In this document: piece by piece, positions 53,225 to 62,825 of the stretch | How the letters are laid out: each line of letters opens with the position of its first letter | Numbering within the stretch: the stretch's first letter is position 1 | Program-made: the position numbers and the translations under genes | The notes under the pieces: model-generated | The model's database searches: none | What the model saw: the letters and a program-made list of their open reading frames with translations, nothing else | What the model was told of the DNA's origin: nothing | Source: Bombilactobacillus bombi | Lineage (GTDB): Bacteria > Bacillota > Bacilli > Lactobacillales > Lactobacillaceae | DNA length: 64,000 nucleotides | NCBI RefSeq assembly: GCF_964340835.1 | Contig: NZ_OZ204251.1 | Reading direction: 5' to 3' (one strand)

Positions 53225-53404
53225 AAAATTCCTCCAATAAATAAGTTGTTGGAGTAAAATAATTAACTATGCGAGTTCAACATTCGTGCAATCAATGTTT
53301 ACAATCTTCGCCTTTTGCAGCCGCAGGTTACACAATTGAACTAAATAGCCATTGATTGTTGACGAGCTTGTCGCTCACTGCTGCAATTATTTTACACAGA
53401 TATC
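53225..53404 (-). promoter_or_regulatory. Structured rpsD leader, possible S4 autoregulatory pseudoknot
   Basis: Two long-range helices can form and cross each other. GTTCAA (53275-53280) pairs with TTGAAC (53336-53341), and CAATCAATG (53289-53297) pairs with CATTGATTG (53350-53358). Crossing helices define a pseudoknot, as used by S4 to repress its own mRNA in Bacillus. About 180 bases lie between promoter and gene with no reading frame. The match to the known S4 leader is by position and topology, not by a model search. Confidence 0.55.
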
Positions 53405-53433
53405 ACATTACTTCTTTTAACTCAAAAAGTCAA
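53405..53433 (-). promoter_or_regulatory. rpsD promoter
   Basis: TTGACT (53428-53433), a 17-base spacer and TAATGT (53405-53410) on the minus strand. Confidence 0.6.
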
Positions 53434-53532
53434 TCTTAACATTTTAACAGTTTTAACTCTTTCTTAAAAGTTAAGCATCCTATTCTTTGTTATACTAATT
53501 TTAGAAGTGATTTATATTAAGGAGTGCTGGTT

Positions 53533-55245
53533 GTGATTATTATAGTAAGTATCTTAATCGTGTTAGTTATTTTAGCCATTGTGTTTGGATTATTTTATTT
53601 TAGAAAGCAGAATAACGATTTAATTGACCAAATCACTGCACGTTTAGACCAATTTAGACAAAATAATGTCGATGAAATGATTGATCAAATTTCAGATACT
53701 AAATTATCGGGTGAAACTTTGGCTGATTTTACGCAAGATAAGGAAAAATATGTCGCTATTACTAAAGAACAATTGCCAAAAATGGAATCCCAATTGATTG
53801 ATTATTCTGAAAAGAATCTTAATTTTCAAGTTTGGTCAGCTCATCATGCTTTAAAACAATTAGCACAACAGTCACTAAATCAACAAGAAGTCCTTGAGCA
53901 TTTACGCAATACATTTAGTAATCTATTTGATCATATTCAAAAAAATCAAACTGCGTTGGAGCATATTGAAGCCAAATCTCAGAAACTACAAAACAAACTG
54001 CAAACTAACATGGTTCATTATCAAGAAGCTTATGCCCCTTTACAAAATCAATTAGATGAAATTACCAAACGTTTACCAACCATTAAAGAATTAGTGGCGA
54101 CTGGTGATGCTTTAAAAGCTCATAAACTATTAGAAGAAACTCAAGTACAATTGAGTAAATTTCAAACTGAGTCAGAGCAAGTTTTACAGCGGAGTACCGG
54201 TTTAGAAACGGATTTTAAAGCTGAGTTAAAAGAGCTGGTAAGCGCAGAACAAAAGCTTAATGTTGCAGGTATCAATATGGAAGATCCGCAAATTGATGCG
54301 GAATTGACTGAAATCAAGCAACAAATTAAGCAATTAAAAGACTTGTTAGCTCTTTTACAAATTAACCAATTTGATCAACTAAAAGTGACAATTAATGAAA
54401 GAATAGATTATTTATATGAACGAATTGCTCAAGAATGGCGGGCCCAAAAAAAGGTGCAGAATGCACAATTGGTACTTGCAGATTTTATCCAGCATGCGCA
54501 ACGGCAAAATCGCTTATTGCTCCAAAATATCAACCGTTTAGGTCAACATTATATTATTAAGCAAGAAGATCAAGATGTGGCCATATCTTGTCAACAAAAA
54601 ATTCAGCAAATTTCGCAAAATTATCAAAACTTAGTTAAAAGCATTAAACAACGGCAGGCCATTTATTCCAAGGTTTGGCAGGAATTTCAACAGGCCTCAC
54701 AACAATTAACAGAAATTGAACACCAACAGCAAAAAATTGCCGCTAGTTTTGATGGATTAAGACAAGGAGAAAATGTTGGTCAAGATAATTTGCAGCAAAT
54801 TTCCCAACAATTACGCCAATTAAAGCATCAAATTGAAGTAATACGGCTACCAGGTTTGCCTCCTAAATATCAGGATAATTATCAAATGGTTCATGATGAA
54901 GTTGACAAGTTGGCAGAATTACTAGCTGATAAACCGGTTAATGTGGAAGAAGTAACGAAGCAAATGTTTGTTACACAAGAAGATTTAAATAATCTGAAAC
55001 AACAAACAAAAAAGTTGTGGGATGATGTTCAAATTGCAAGTCGTCTGTTACAATACTCTAATCGCTATGTAGAAGAATATCCCGCAGTTAAACAAGCTGC
55101 TAATAAGTCGCAAAACTTGTATGATCAAAAGTTTAATTATCAGCAAGCTCGTGAAGTTATCTCGCAGGCCTTAGAGCAAGTAGAACCAGGAGCTGTTAAA
55201 CGAATTAGTGAATTGTATTATGCTGAAAGTGAATCGCAAAAGTGA
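53533..55245 (+). CDS. ezrA: Septation ring formation regulator EzrA
   Basis: A 570-residue membrane-anchored coiled-coil protein that tunes FtsZ-ring assembly. One N-terminal helix (IIIVSILIVLVILAIVFGLF) is followed by a short basic run (FRKQ) and about 530 residues of spectrin-like repeats, very rich in Gln. The C-terminal YSNRYVEEYPAVKQA segment is typical. GTG at 53533, eight bases after AAGGAG, is chosen over a GTG at 53524 that lies in the ribosome site. Confidence 0.93.
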   Translation: MIIIVSILIVLVILAIVFGLFYFRKQNNDLIDQITARLDQFRQNNVDEMIDQISDTKLSGETLADFTQDKEKYVAITKEQLPKMESQLIDYSEKNLNFQVWSAHHALKQLAQQSLNQQEVLEHLRNTFSNLFDHIQKNQTALEHIEAKSQKLQNKLQTNMVHYQEAYAPLQNQLDEITKRLPTIKELVATGDALKAHKLLEETQVQLSKFQTESEQVLQRSTGLETDFKAELKELVSAEQKLNVAGINMEDPQIDAELTEIKQQIKQLKDLLALLQINQFDQLKVTINERIDYLYERIAQEWRAQKKVQNAQLVLADFIQHAQRQNRLLLQNINRLGQHYIIKQEDQDVAISCQQKIQQISQNYQNLVKSIKQRQAIYSKVWQEFQQASQQLTEIEHQQQKIAASFDGLRQGENVGQDNLQQISQQLRQLKHQIEVIRLPGLPPKYQDNYQMVHDEVDKLAELLADKPVNVEEVTKQMFVTQEDLNNLKQQTKKLWDDVQIASRLLQYSNRYVEEYPAVKQAANKSQNLYDQKFNYQQAREVISQALEQVEPGAVKRISELYYAESESQK

Positions 55246-55261
55246 ATTTTTAAGACAATTT

Positions 55262-55281
55262 AAGCCGAAAGGGCTTTTTTG
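55262..55281 (+). terminator. Short terminator after ezrA
   Basis: AAGCC-gaaag-GGCTT followed by six T's. The stem is only five base pairs. Confidence 0.5.
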
Positions 55282-55331
55282 TTTTCATTTTTGGAGTCTC
55301 AAGGTATCATGTTAATTTGGAGAGTGAAATC

Positions 55332-56477
55332 ATGATTTATTTTGATAATAGTGCAACAACTTTAATTGAACCATCAGTTTTAAAGACATACGAAAAAGTT
55401 AGCACAGACTTTTTTGGTAATCCGTCCAGTTTACATCGTTTAGGTGACCAAGCACAGCAAATTTTAAATTCTGCTCGTCAACAAATTGCCGATATTTTGC
55501 ATTGCCAAGCAGGAGAAATTTACTTTACTAGCGGTGGTTCTGAAGGTGACAATTGGGTAATTAAAGGTACTGCGCTAGAAAAGCATCAATTTGGTAATCA
55601 TATTATAACGACCAACATTGAACATCCTGCAGTTACTAACACCTTGCATCAATTAGAAAAATTAGGCTTTGACGTCACTTATTTACCCGTAGATAAAACA
55701 GGACATCTTGATCCTGAAGATGTCCGCAAAGCAATTCGTCCGGAAACAATTCTCGTGACGATAATGGCAGTTAATAATGAAGTAGGTGCCATTCAGCCCA
55801 TCAAGGCTGTTGCTCAAATACTAAAAAATTATCCTAATATTCATTTTCATGTTGATGCTGTCCAGTCAGTAGGTAAAGCTTTATATAAGCAATTAAAAGA
55901 TGAACGAATTGATTTTATGACTTTTTCGGGTCATAAATTTCATGCACCGCGAGGTGTGGGATTTATTTATGCGAAGAACGGTCGTCGCATTGCCCCCTTA
56001 ATTAATGGTGGTGGTCAAGAAGATAATTTGCGCAGTGGTACAGAAAATACGCCTGCCGTTGTAGCCATGGCTCGAGCGCTGAGATTAACTACGGAAAATG
56101 AAGAGCAACAAGCCCAACAGCAAAATCAATTAAGAAAAATTTTATATGATCATTTACAGACCCTCGATAACATAGTTGTTTTTTCGCAAATGGATGCTAG
56201 TTTTGCACCACATATTTTGTGTTTTGCCCTAAAAGGTGTTCGTGGAGAAACGATTGTACATGCTTTTGAAAAAGAAGGCATCTACATTTCTACAACTAGT
56301 GCATGTTCATCGCGTAAAGGCGAGCAACCAATCACTTTGTCTGCGATGCACGTACCTGATAAGATTGCAACTAGCGCAGTTCGTGTCAGCTTAGATGAGA
56401 ATAATACCATGGCAGAAATGCAACAATTCGTTATTGCTTTAGATAAAATTTATCAGCATTTTCAAGTTTTAAATTGA
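55332..56477 (+). CDS. Cysteine desulfurase, NifS/IscS family
   Basis: A 381-residue PLP enzyme releasing sulfur from cysteine. The PLP lysine is in FSGHKFHAPRG and the persulfide cysteine in TTSACSSRKGE. ATG at 55332 follows GGAGAG. It directly precedes thiI with 14 bases between, the arrangement of NifZ, the dedicated sulfur donor of ThiI in Bacillus. It is therefore more likely a tRNA-thiolation partner than the general Fe-S desulfurase. Confidence 0.93.
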   Translation: MIYFDNSATTLIEPSVLKTYEKVSTDFFGNPSSLHRLGDQAQQILNSARQQIADILHCQAGEIYFTSGGSEGDNWVIKGTALEKHQFGNHIITTNIEHPAVTNTLHQLEKLGFDVTYLPVDKTGHLDPEDVRKAIRPETILVTIMAVNNEVGAIQPIKAVAQILKNYPNIHFHVDAVQSVGKALYKQLKDERIDFMTFSGHKFHAPRGVGFIYAKNGRRIAPLINGGGQEDNLRSGTENTPAVVAMARALRLTTENEEQQAQQQNQLRKILYDHLQTLDNIVVFSQMDASFAPHILCFALKGVRGETIVHAFEKEGIYISTTSACSSRKGEQPITLSAMHVPDKIATSAVRVSLDENNTMAEMQQFVIALDKIYQHFQVLN

Positions 56478-56491
56478 GAGGATTAAAGTTC

Positions 56492-57709
56492 ATGAATTAT
56501 ACCGAGATAATGATTCGTTATGGTGAATTATCAACCAAAGGCAAAAATCGCCGAAGTTTTATTGATCGGCTACATGGTAATGTCGCTAAAGTACTGCAAG
56601 ATTTTCCTGAATTACGAATTCATCCTAAACGCGATCGTATGCATATTAATTTGAATGGTACAGATGCGCAGGCTGTAATGAAACGATTGCAAGTTGTGTT
56701 TGGCATTCAAAATTATTCACCTAGTATTCGTATTGATAAAGATCTGGAATTAATCAAACAGACTGCTTTACAAATGGTTCAAGAGCAATATCAACCGGGG
56801 AAAACTTTCAAAATTACTACTAAAAGAGCGGATCATGAGTTTGAGTATGACACCAATCAAATTAATTTGGCAGTAGGGGATTATGTCAGTGATCATATAC
56901 CTGAACTGCAGGCAGAAATGCGTCGCCCGGATATTAAGATTCGAATTGAAATCCGCTTTGATGGTGCTTATTTATCCAGTCAGACGTTTCCTGGTGCTGG
57001 TGGTTTACCGGTTGGAACGGCCGGCAAAGCTGCATTGATGCTGTCTGGTGGTATTGATTCACCCGTAGCCGGATATTTGGCAATGAAGCGTGGGGTTGAG
57101 GTGGAAATGATTCATTTTTATAGTCCACCGTATACTAGCGAACATGCTCTACAAAAAGCGCAAGATTTAACAGTCAAATTAACTAAGTACGCAGGGCATA
57201 TTCAATTTATTCAAGTTCCTTTTACTGAAATACAAGAAACTATTAAAAAACAAGTTCCTGAAGGGTATTTGATGACTGTTCAACGACGTTTTATGTTGCG
57301 CTTGACCGATTTAATTACCAAAAAACGCCATGGATTAGCCATTTTTAATGGCGAATCTGTTGGTCAAGTAGCTTCACAAACTTTGGAAAGTATGGCTGCT
57401 ATTAATGATGTAACAACCACCCCCATTATTCGACCAGTGGCAACAATGGATAAGACTGAAATTATCAAAATTGCTGAGAAAATCGACACTTTTGATTTAT
57501 CTATTCAACCTTTTGAAGATTGCTGTACGATTTTTGCTCCGACACGTCCTAAAACTAAACCTACAATTACCAAGGCGCGTGAATATGAAGAACAATTAGA
57601 TGTAGAAGGTTTAATTAATCGTGCGTTGGCTGGTATCAAAATTATTAATATCACTCCATTTGATCATTATTTAGAGCAGAAAAATAGTGAAATTGAGGCT
57701 TTATTATAA
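56492..57709 (+). CDS. thiI: tRNA 4-thiouridine synthase ThiI
   Basis: A 405-residue enzyme placing sulfur at U8 of tRNAs. It has the N-terminal ferredoxin-like and THUMP domains (to about 165) and the PP-loop SGGIDSPVAGY (near 186-196). The rhodanese domain of the E. coli protein is absent, so sulfur must come directly from the adjacent desulfurase. ATG at 56492 follows AGAGGA. Confidence 0.95.
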   Translation: MNYTEIMIRYGELSTKGKNRRSFIDRLHGNVAKVLQDFPELRIHPKRDRMHINLNGTDAQAVMKRLQVVFGIQNYSPSIRIDKDLELIKQTALQMVQEQYQPGKTFKITTKRADHEFEYDTNQINLAVGDYVSDHIPELQAEMRRPDIKIRIEIRFDGAYLSSQTFPGAGGLPVGTAGKAALMLSGGIDSPVAGYLAMKRGVEVEMIHFYSPPYTSEHALQKAQDLTVKLTKYAGHIQFIQVPFTEIQETIKKQVPEGYLMTVQRRFMLRLTDLITKKRHGLAIFNGESVGQVASQTLESMAAINDVTTTPIIRPVATMDKTEIIKIAEKIDTFDLSIQPFEDCCTIFAPTRPKTKPTITKAREYEEQLDVEGLINRALAGIKIINITPFDHYLEQKNSEIEALL

Positions 57710-57716
57710 ATAGAGG

Positions 57717-57745
57717 TTGACGTTTAATACTTTTTTTCTTATTAT
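57717..57745 (+). promoter_or_regulatory. Promoter of the valS T-box transcript
   Basis: TTGACG (57717-57722), a 17-base spacer and TATTAT (57740-57745). The start would be near 57752, just ahead of the leader. Confidence 0.7.
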
Positions 57746-57754
57746 TTAATTAAT

Positions 57755-57986
57755 ATTCAATATAGTGTTGAGCAAGAGGAACTATTGACATTAATTCACA
57801 GAGAAAACTACGTGGTTGAGAGCTAGTTTAATTAATGTGATAGTTTGTAGCTTGTGAGCTGTCACTTTGGTGACCGGGATGACCGTTATCATTTGAGATA
57901 AAAGTGTTTGCTGCAAGCACTTTTAATTTAGGTGGTACCGCGGTTGTCCACATTCGTCCTAATTTATTTAGGGCGTTTTTTTTATT
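57755..57986 (+). promoter_or_regulatory. T-box leader of valS
   Basis: About 230 bases of structured leader ending in the T-box hallmark AGGTGGTACCGCGG (57930-57943). The UGGU bulge would pair with an ACCA tRNA end, as expected for tRNA-Val with discriminator A. The terminator stem CGTCCTAA/TTAGGGCG (57955-57962 with 57968-57975) and eight T's follow. Uncharged tRNA-Val should favour the antiterminator. I could not fix the specifier codon by eye. Confidence 0.9.
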
Positions 57987-58007
57987 TAAAATTAAGGAGT
58001 TGATTAA

Positions 58008-60653
58008 ATGGCTGCTAAAATAGAAATGTCAACCAAATATGATCATAAAGCAGTTGAACAGGGACGTTATCAAAAGTGGGTCGATGATGATTTGTTTAAG
58101 CCCAGTGGTGATCAAAAGGCCAAGCCGTATTCGATTGTAATTCCGCCGCCTAATGTCACGGGCAAACTGCACTTGGGTCACGCGTGGGATACGACTATTC
58201 AAGATATTTTAATTCGTCAAAAACGGATGCAAGGTTTTGATACTTTGTATTTGCCTGGGATGGATCATGCTGGGATTGCGACTCAAGCTAAGGTTGAAGC
58301 CAAATTGCGCCAAGAAGGCAAAACTCGTTTTGATTTAGGTCGTGAAGAGTTTGTTAAAGAAGTCTGGAAGTGGAAAGACGAATATGCCAAGATTATTCAT
58401 CAACAATGGGCCAAAATGGGATTATCGCTGGACTATTCACGCGAACGTTTTACCTTAGATGAAGGTTTATCTAAAGCAGTGCGTAAAGTTTTTGTTGATT
58501 TGTACAATAAGGGCTTAATTTATCGTGGTGAATATATTATTAATTGGGATCCAGAATTACAAACAGCACTATCGGACATTGAAGTTGAACATAAAGATGA
58601 TCAAGGTGCTTTTTACCATGTTAAATATCCACTGGCTGATGGTTCAGGATTTATTGAAATAGCAACTACACGTCCAGAAACAATGCCAGGGGATGTGGCA
58701 ATTGCTGTTTATCCTGGTGATGAACGTTATCAAGATATTGTCGGCAAAGAAGCCATTTTACCATTGTTTGGAAGAAAACTGCCAATCATTGAAGATCATT
58801 ATGTTGACCCTGAATTTGGGACTGGATTGGTAAAGATTACACCAGCACATGATCCTAATGACTTTAATGTCGGCAACCGCCATAATTTAGAAAGAATTAA
58901 CGTAATGAACGCTGATGGCACAATGAATGAGCAGGCAGGCAAATATCAAGGTATGGATCGCTTTGTTGCCCGCAAAGCCATCGTCAAAGATTTAAAAGAC
59001 CAAGGCTATTTGCTTAAAGAAGAACCAATTGTGCATAGTGTTGGACATTCAGAACGGTCTGGCGTCCAAGTTGAACCTCGTTTATCTACTCAATGGTTTG
59101 TAAAAATGAAGCCTTTAGCAGAAATGGCTTTAAAAAATCAAAAGACTGATCAAAAAGTTCATTTTGTACCAGAGCGTTTTGAACACACATTTGAACAATG
59201 GATGGATGACATCCATGATTGGGTTATTTCCCGACAACTTTGGTGGGGACATCGGATTCCAGCTTGGTATAACAAGCAAACAGGCGAAATGTATGTGGGT
59301 GAAGAAGCACCACAAGATATTGATAATTGGGAACAAGATCCTGATGTTTTAGATACTTGGTTTTCTAGTGCTTTATGGCCTTTTTCTACCCTAGGTTGGC
59401 CCGACGCTGATGCTGCTGATTTTAAACGCTATTTCCCAACTAACGCTTTAGTGACAGGTTATGATATCATCTTTTTCTGGGTTGCACGGATGATGTTTCA
59501 AAGTATTGAATTTACACAAAAGCGACCATTTAATGATGTGATTTTACATGGCTTAATGCGTGATGAGCAGGGACGTAAAATGAGTAAATCCTTAGGTAAC
59601 GGGATTGACCCTATGGATGTCATTGACAAATATGGTGTTGATGCTTTACGTTGGTTCTTAATTACAGGCTCAGCTCCGGGACAAGATACTCGCTTTAGTT
59701 ATGAAAAAGTTGGTGCAGCATGGAACTTTATTAATAAAATTTGGAATGCTAGCCGTTTTGTTATTATGAATTTGGCAGATACTCCCGCACCGACTCAAGT
59801 TCCAGATGTGGCCAAATTAGATTTGGCAGATCAATGGATCTTAGCTCAACTGAATGAAACAGTTGCTGCTGTTTCGCGCTTGTCGGATAAGTATGAATTA
59901 GGTGAAGTGGGACGTGCACTATATAACTTTATTTGGAATGATTTTTGTGATTGGTATATTGAATTAAGTAAAGCAGTCTTGACCGGTGATGATTCCGTTA
60001 AAAAGGCGAATAAACGGACAGTTTTAGCTTATGTATTGGATCAAATTTTGCGCTTGTTACATCCAATTATGCCATTTGTTACGGAAAAAATTTGGTTAAC
60101 AATGCCACATCAAGGCAAATCTTTAGTGGTGGCTCAATATCCAACAGTTCATAAACAATTAGCTAATTTCCAAGCTGTTCAACAGATGAATGTTTTAATT
60201 GCTGCAATTAAAGCGATTCGCCAAATGCGCGCAGATGCTAATGCACCTTTATCTAGTCCAATTGACATTTTGATTAAGGTACAAAATCCTGATGTCAAAA
60301 CTATTTTGACTGCTAATCAGGAATATTTGGAAAAATTGGCCCACCCTAAAAAACTTCAAATTGCTTCGGACATAACTGCTCCGAAGTTAGCTTTAACAGC
60401 GGTCATTGAAGGAGCTCAAATCTTTGTGCCTTTAGCAGAATTAGTCAATATTGATGATGAAATTAAGCGGCAAGAAAAAGAATTAGCTAAGTTACAAAAA
60501 GATATTGATTTTCTTAATAAGAAGCTTTCTAATCCTGGCTTTGTTAAAAATGCTCCTGAAAAAGTGGTAGCAGAACAAAAGGATAAATTGAATTCTTATC
60601 AAAATCAACAAGCTCAAATTGAAGAGCGAATTACAGAATTGAAGCAAGGATAG
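58008..60653 (+). CDS. valS: Valyl-tRNA synthetase
   Basis: An 881-residue class I synthetase. HIGH appears as KLHLGHAW (55-58) and KMSKS is intact near 524-528. The CP1 editing domain (TTRPETMPGDVAIAV) and the C-terminal coiled coil (EIKRQEKELAKLQKDIDFLN) are complete. AAGGAG is before the ATG. Expression is controlled by the T-box. Confidence 0.98.
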   Translation: MAAKIEMSTKYDHKAVEQGRYQKWVDDDLFKPSGDQKAKPYSIVIPPPNVTGKLHLGHAWDTTIQDILIRQKRMQGFDTLYLPGMDHAGIATQAKVEAKLRQEGKTRFDLGREEFVKEVWKWKDEYAKIIHQQWAKMGLSLDYSRERFTLDEGLSKAVRKVFVDLYNKGLIYRGEYIINWDPELQTALSDIEVEHKDDQGAFYHVKYPLADGSGFIEIATTRPETMPGDVAIAVYPGDERYQDIVGKEAILPLFGRKLPIIEDHYVDPEFGTGLVKITPAHDPNDFNVGNRHNLERINVMNADGTMNEQAGKYQGMDRFVARKAIVKDLKDQGYLLKEEPIVHSVGHSERSGVQVEPRLSTQWFVKMKPLAEMALKNQKTDQKVHFVPERFEHTFEQWMDDIHDWVISRQLWWGHRIPAWYNKQTGEMYVGEEAPQDIDNWEQDPDVLDTWFSSALWPFSTLGWPDADAADFKRYFPTNALVTGYDIIFFWVARMMFQSIEFTQKRPFNDVILHGLMRDEQGRKMSKSLGNGIDPMDVIDKYGVDALRWFLITGSAPGQDTRFSYEKVGAAWNFINKIWNASRFVIMNLADTPAPTQVPDVAKLDLADQWILAQLNETVAAVSRLSDKYELGEVGRALYNFIWNDFCDWYIELSKAVLTGDDSVKKANKRTVLAYVLDQILRLLHPIMPFVTEKIWLTMPHQGKSLVVAQYPTVHKQLANFQAVQQMNVLIAAIKAIRQMRADANAPLSSPIDILIKVQNPDVKTILTANQEYLEKLAHPKKLQIASDITAPKLALTAVIEGAQIFVPLAELVNIDDEIKRQEKELAKLQKDIDFLNKKLSNPGFVKNAPEKVVAEQKDKLNSYQNQQAQIEERITELKQG

Positions 60654-60674
60654 TTATTTTTATTGTTAATAATT

Positions 60675-60712
60675 AAAAAGGGCTGGAATAATAACTAATT
60701 TCAGCCTTTTTA
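60675..60712 (+). terminator. Terminator after valS
   Basis: AAAAAGG-CTGGAA pairs with TTTCAG-CCTTTTT (one bulge and one mismatch) around a ten-base loop. Confidence 0.75.
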
Positions 60713-60739
60713 CTATCTTACTTGAAGAAGGTTAGTTCA

Positions 60740-62044
60740 ATGAAAAGCAGTGAAATAAATACTACCGCGCAAGCTATTGCTTATATTCATAGTTTGCCGC
60801 GATTACACCCTGATAAGAGTTTGCAATATGTTCAACGGGCTTTAACAGCACTAAAAAATCCGCAACAAAAAATTAAGACGGTCCATGTTACAGGAACTAA
60901 TGGGAAAGGTTCAGTTTGTTATTATTTAACTAATTTATTAGTTAATAGTGGTTTTAAAGTCGGAACCTTTGCATCTCCTTACGTTAAAACATTTAATGAG
61001 CGGATTCAAATAAATGGAAAACCCATTGATGATGCTAAATTATTATTGTTAACTCAAAAAATTATGAACTTGGTAACTCAAATTAAAAAAGAAAATCCTG
61101 ATTTTTATTTGGTGGAATTTGAATTTTTGACTGTGATGATGTTTGAGTATTTTGCCCATGAAAAGGTCGATTTTGGAATTGTGGAAGTTGGAATTGGTGG
61201 TGAGCATGATAAAACTAATGTCATCACACCAGAATTAGCTATTATTACTAATATTGGAATGGATCATGCACAATTGATTGGTCCAACTTTGTCAGATATT
61301 GCTCAAGAAAAAGCCGGAATAATCAAATTTCAAAAACCAGTTATTCTGGGTGAAATTCCTTCGAAAGTGCAATCCATTATTGATACGCGCGCTAAGCAAC
61401 AACAAGCACCTGTCTATCAATTAGGCAAGCACTTTAAAATTGAGCAAATTCAGCTGCATGATGTCAGCCGGACGAGTTTTACTTGGAATAATCAAACTTT
61501 GAGCTTTAAAGATTTACAAATAGCTTCTTTTGCACCAACACAAGTAATTGATGCGGCATTAGCAGTCCAAGCTTATTTAATTTTATGTCCTCAAGCAACG
61601 GTGTCTAATGTAATTATTCAGAAAAGCTTAGCAGTTGACAATTTGCCTGGAAGAACCCAAATCATTAGTCGTGATCCATTAATTATTTTGGACGGAGCGC
61701 ACAATGAACCTGCAATACGGGCGTTAATCACTAATTTAGGTGCTATCAGACAGCAACGACGTGTAGTAGTATTATATGCTGCTATGGTTGATAAACAACG
61801 GCAAAATATTTTAGAACAATTAGAAGCATTTGCTGACGAAATTATAATTACCACATTAGATGAAGCACGGGCAGCTAAAAGTTCAGATTACCAAGATTTA
61901 AAACCTCAAGAACATTTTATTCAACCTTGGCCTGTTGCTTTTGCACAAGCTGTAACTAGTCTAGACAGTGAAAGTATGTTAGTTATTTGTGGTTCGTTAC
62001 ATTTTGCTAGTGCTATTTTAGACTTGTTAAAGCCGGAAAATTAA
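60740..62044 (+). CDS. folC: Folylpolyglutamate / dihydrofolate synthase
   Basis: A 434-residue Mur-ligase-like enzyme adding glutamates to folates. The P-loop is VTGTNGKGSVC (about 50-60), the metal-binding region is FEFLTVMMFEYFA, and the C-terminal ligase motif is LDGAHNEPA. ATG at 60740 follows GAAGAAGG; an in-frame TTG at 60722 has no good site. The order folC-radC-mreB is common in lactobacilli. Confidence 0.93.
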   Translation: MKSSEINTTAQAIAYIHSLPRLHPDKSLQYVQRALTALKNPQQKIKTVHVTGTNGKGSVCYYLTNLLVNSGFKVGTFASPYVKTFNERIQINGKPIDDAKLLLLTQKIMNLVTQIKKENPDFYLVEFEFLTVMMFEYFAHEKVDFGIVEVGIGGEHDKTNVITPELAIITNIGMDHAQLIGPTLSDIAQEKAGIIKFQKPVILGEIPSKVQSIIDTRAKQQQAPVYQLGKHFKIEQIQLHDVSRTSFTWNNQTLSFKDLQIASFAPTQVIDAALAVQAYLILCPQATVSNVIIQKSLAVDNLPGRTQIISRDPLIILDGAHNEPAIRALITNLGAIRQQRRVVVLYAAMVDKQRQNILEQLEAFADEIIITTLDEARAAKSSDYQDLKPQEHFIQPWPVAFAQAVTSLDSESMLVICGSLHFASAILDLLKPEN

Positions 62045-62094
62045 ATAAAATAGAGTTTGTTTTTGGTAATTTACCTCAGAATAATTGAGGTGAT

Positions 62095-62745
62095 ATGATG
62101 GAAATACGAGAACAAGTTCAACGCTTTGGTATAGTTAGTCTAACTACAGAAGAATTGTTTGCTCTAATTATTGGTTCGGGTACTAAAAATAATCATGTGG
62201 AACAAATTGTTCAACAGTTAGCATTGTTGTCAAATAATTTTAGTGATGTATCTGTTTTAACCGCACATAATTTATTAAAGATTAATGGTATTGGCCCAGC
62301 AAAGCAGGGACAAATTTTGGCTATTATCGAATTATGTCGGCGATTGAATTATCAACAGCGGCTGCGCAATCACCAACAAATAACAATTCCATTATTAGCA
62401 CAGCATTTGATTAAGAAATATAGTAATTATCAGCAAGAAGAATTGATAGGTATCTATCTTGATATAAACCACTGCGCGCTAATAGAAAAAAATCTTTTTC
62501 GTGGAACTTTAACTGCTGCAACAGTGCATCCACGTGAAGTTATTCAAACGGCATTGTTAGTTCCCTGTGCTAATCTGGTGATAGCTCATAATCATCCTAG
62601 TGGAAATTTACGTCCATCTAAGGCCGATTTGGCCTTTACCCAAAGGTTGCAATCTTGCTGTGAACTTTTTAGTATTAATTTAATTGATCATTTAATTATT
62701 GGTAACGGAGAATATTTGAGTTTACAAGAACGCGGATTAATGTAA
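62095..62745 (+). CDS. radC: RadC-family JAB-domain protein
   Basis: A 216-residue RadC. The C-terminal metal-binding motif is HNHPSGNLRPSKAD with all ligands present, and a helix-hairpin-helix (LLKINGIGPAKQGQI) lies near 62-76. The N-terminus begins at EIREQVQRFG, lacking about ten residues (the PRERL-type start) of most relatives. ATG at 62095 or 62098, after TGAGGTGA. Despite the name, a repair role is not established for the family. Confidence 0.9.
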   Translation: MMEIREQVQRFGIVSLTTEELFALIIGSGTKNNHVEQIVQQLALLSNNFSDVSVLTAHNLLKINGIGPAKQGQILAIIELCRRLNYQQRLRNHQQITIPLLAQHLIKKYSNYQQEELIGIYLDINHCALIEKNLFRGTLTAATVHPREVIQTALLVPCANLVIAHNHPSGNLRPSKADLAFTQRLQSCCELFSINLIDHLIIGNGEYLSLQERGLM

Positions 62746-62771
62746 TTATTATTTTTAATTAATTTTTTCTA

Positions 62772-62780
62772 TGATATAAT
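62772..62780 (+). promoter_or_regulatory. Extended -10 promoter of mreB
   Basis: TGATATAAT, identical to the element before mbl, about 45 bases before the mreB start. Confidence 0.55.
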
Positions 62781-62825
62781 TTAGAAGATAGTTTAAGTAC
62801 GCTTTTAGTTTAAGGAGATAGTGTC

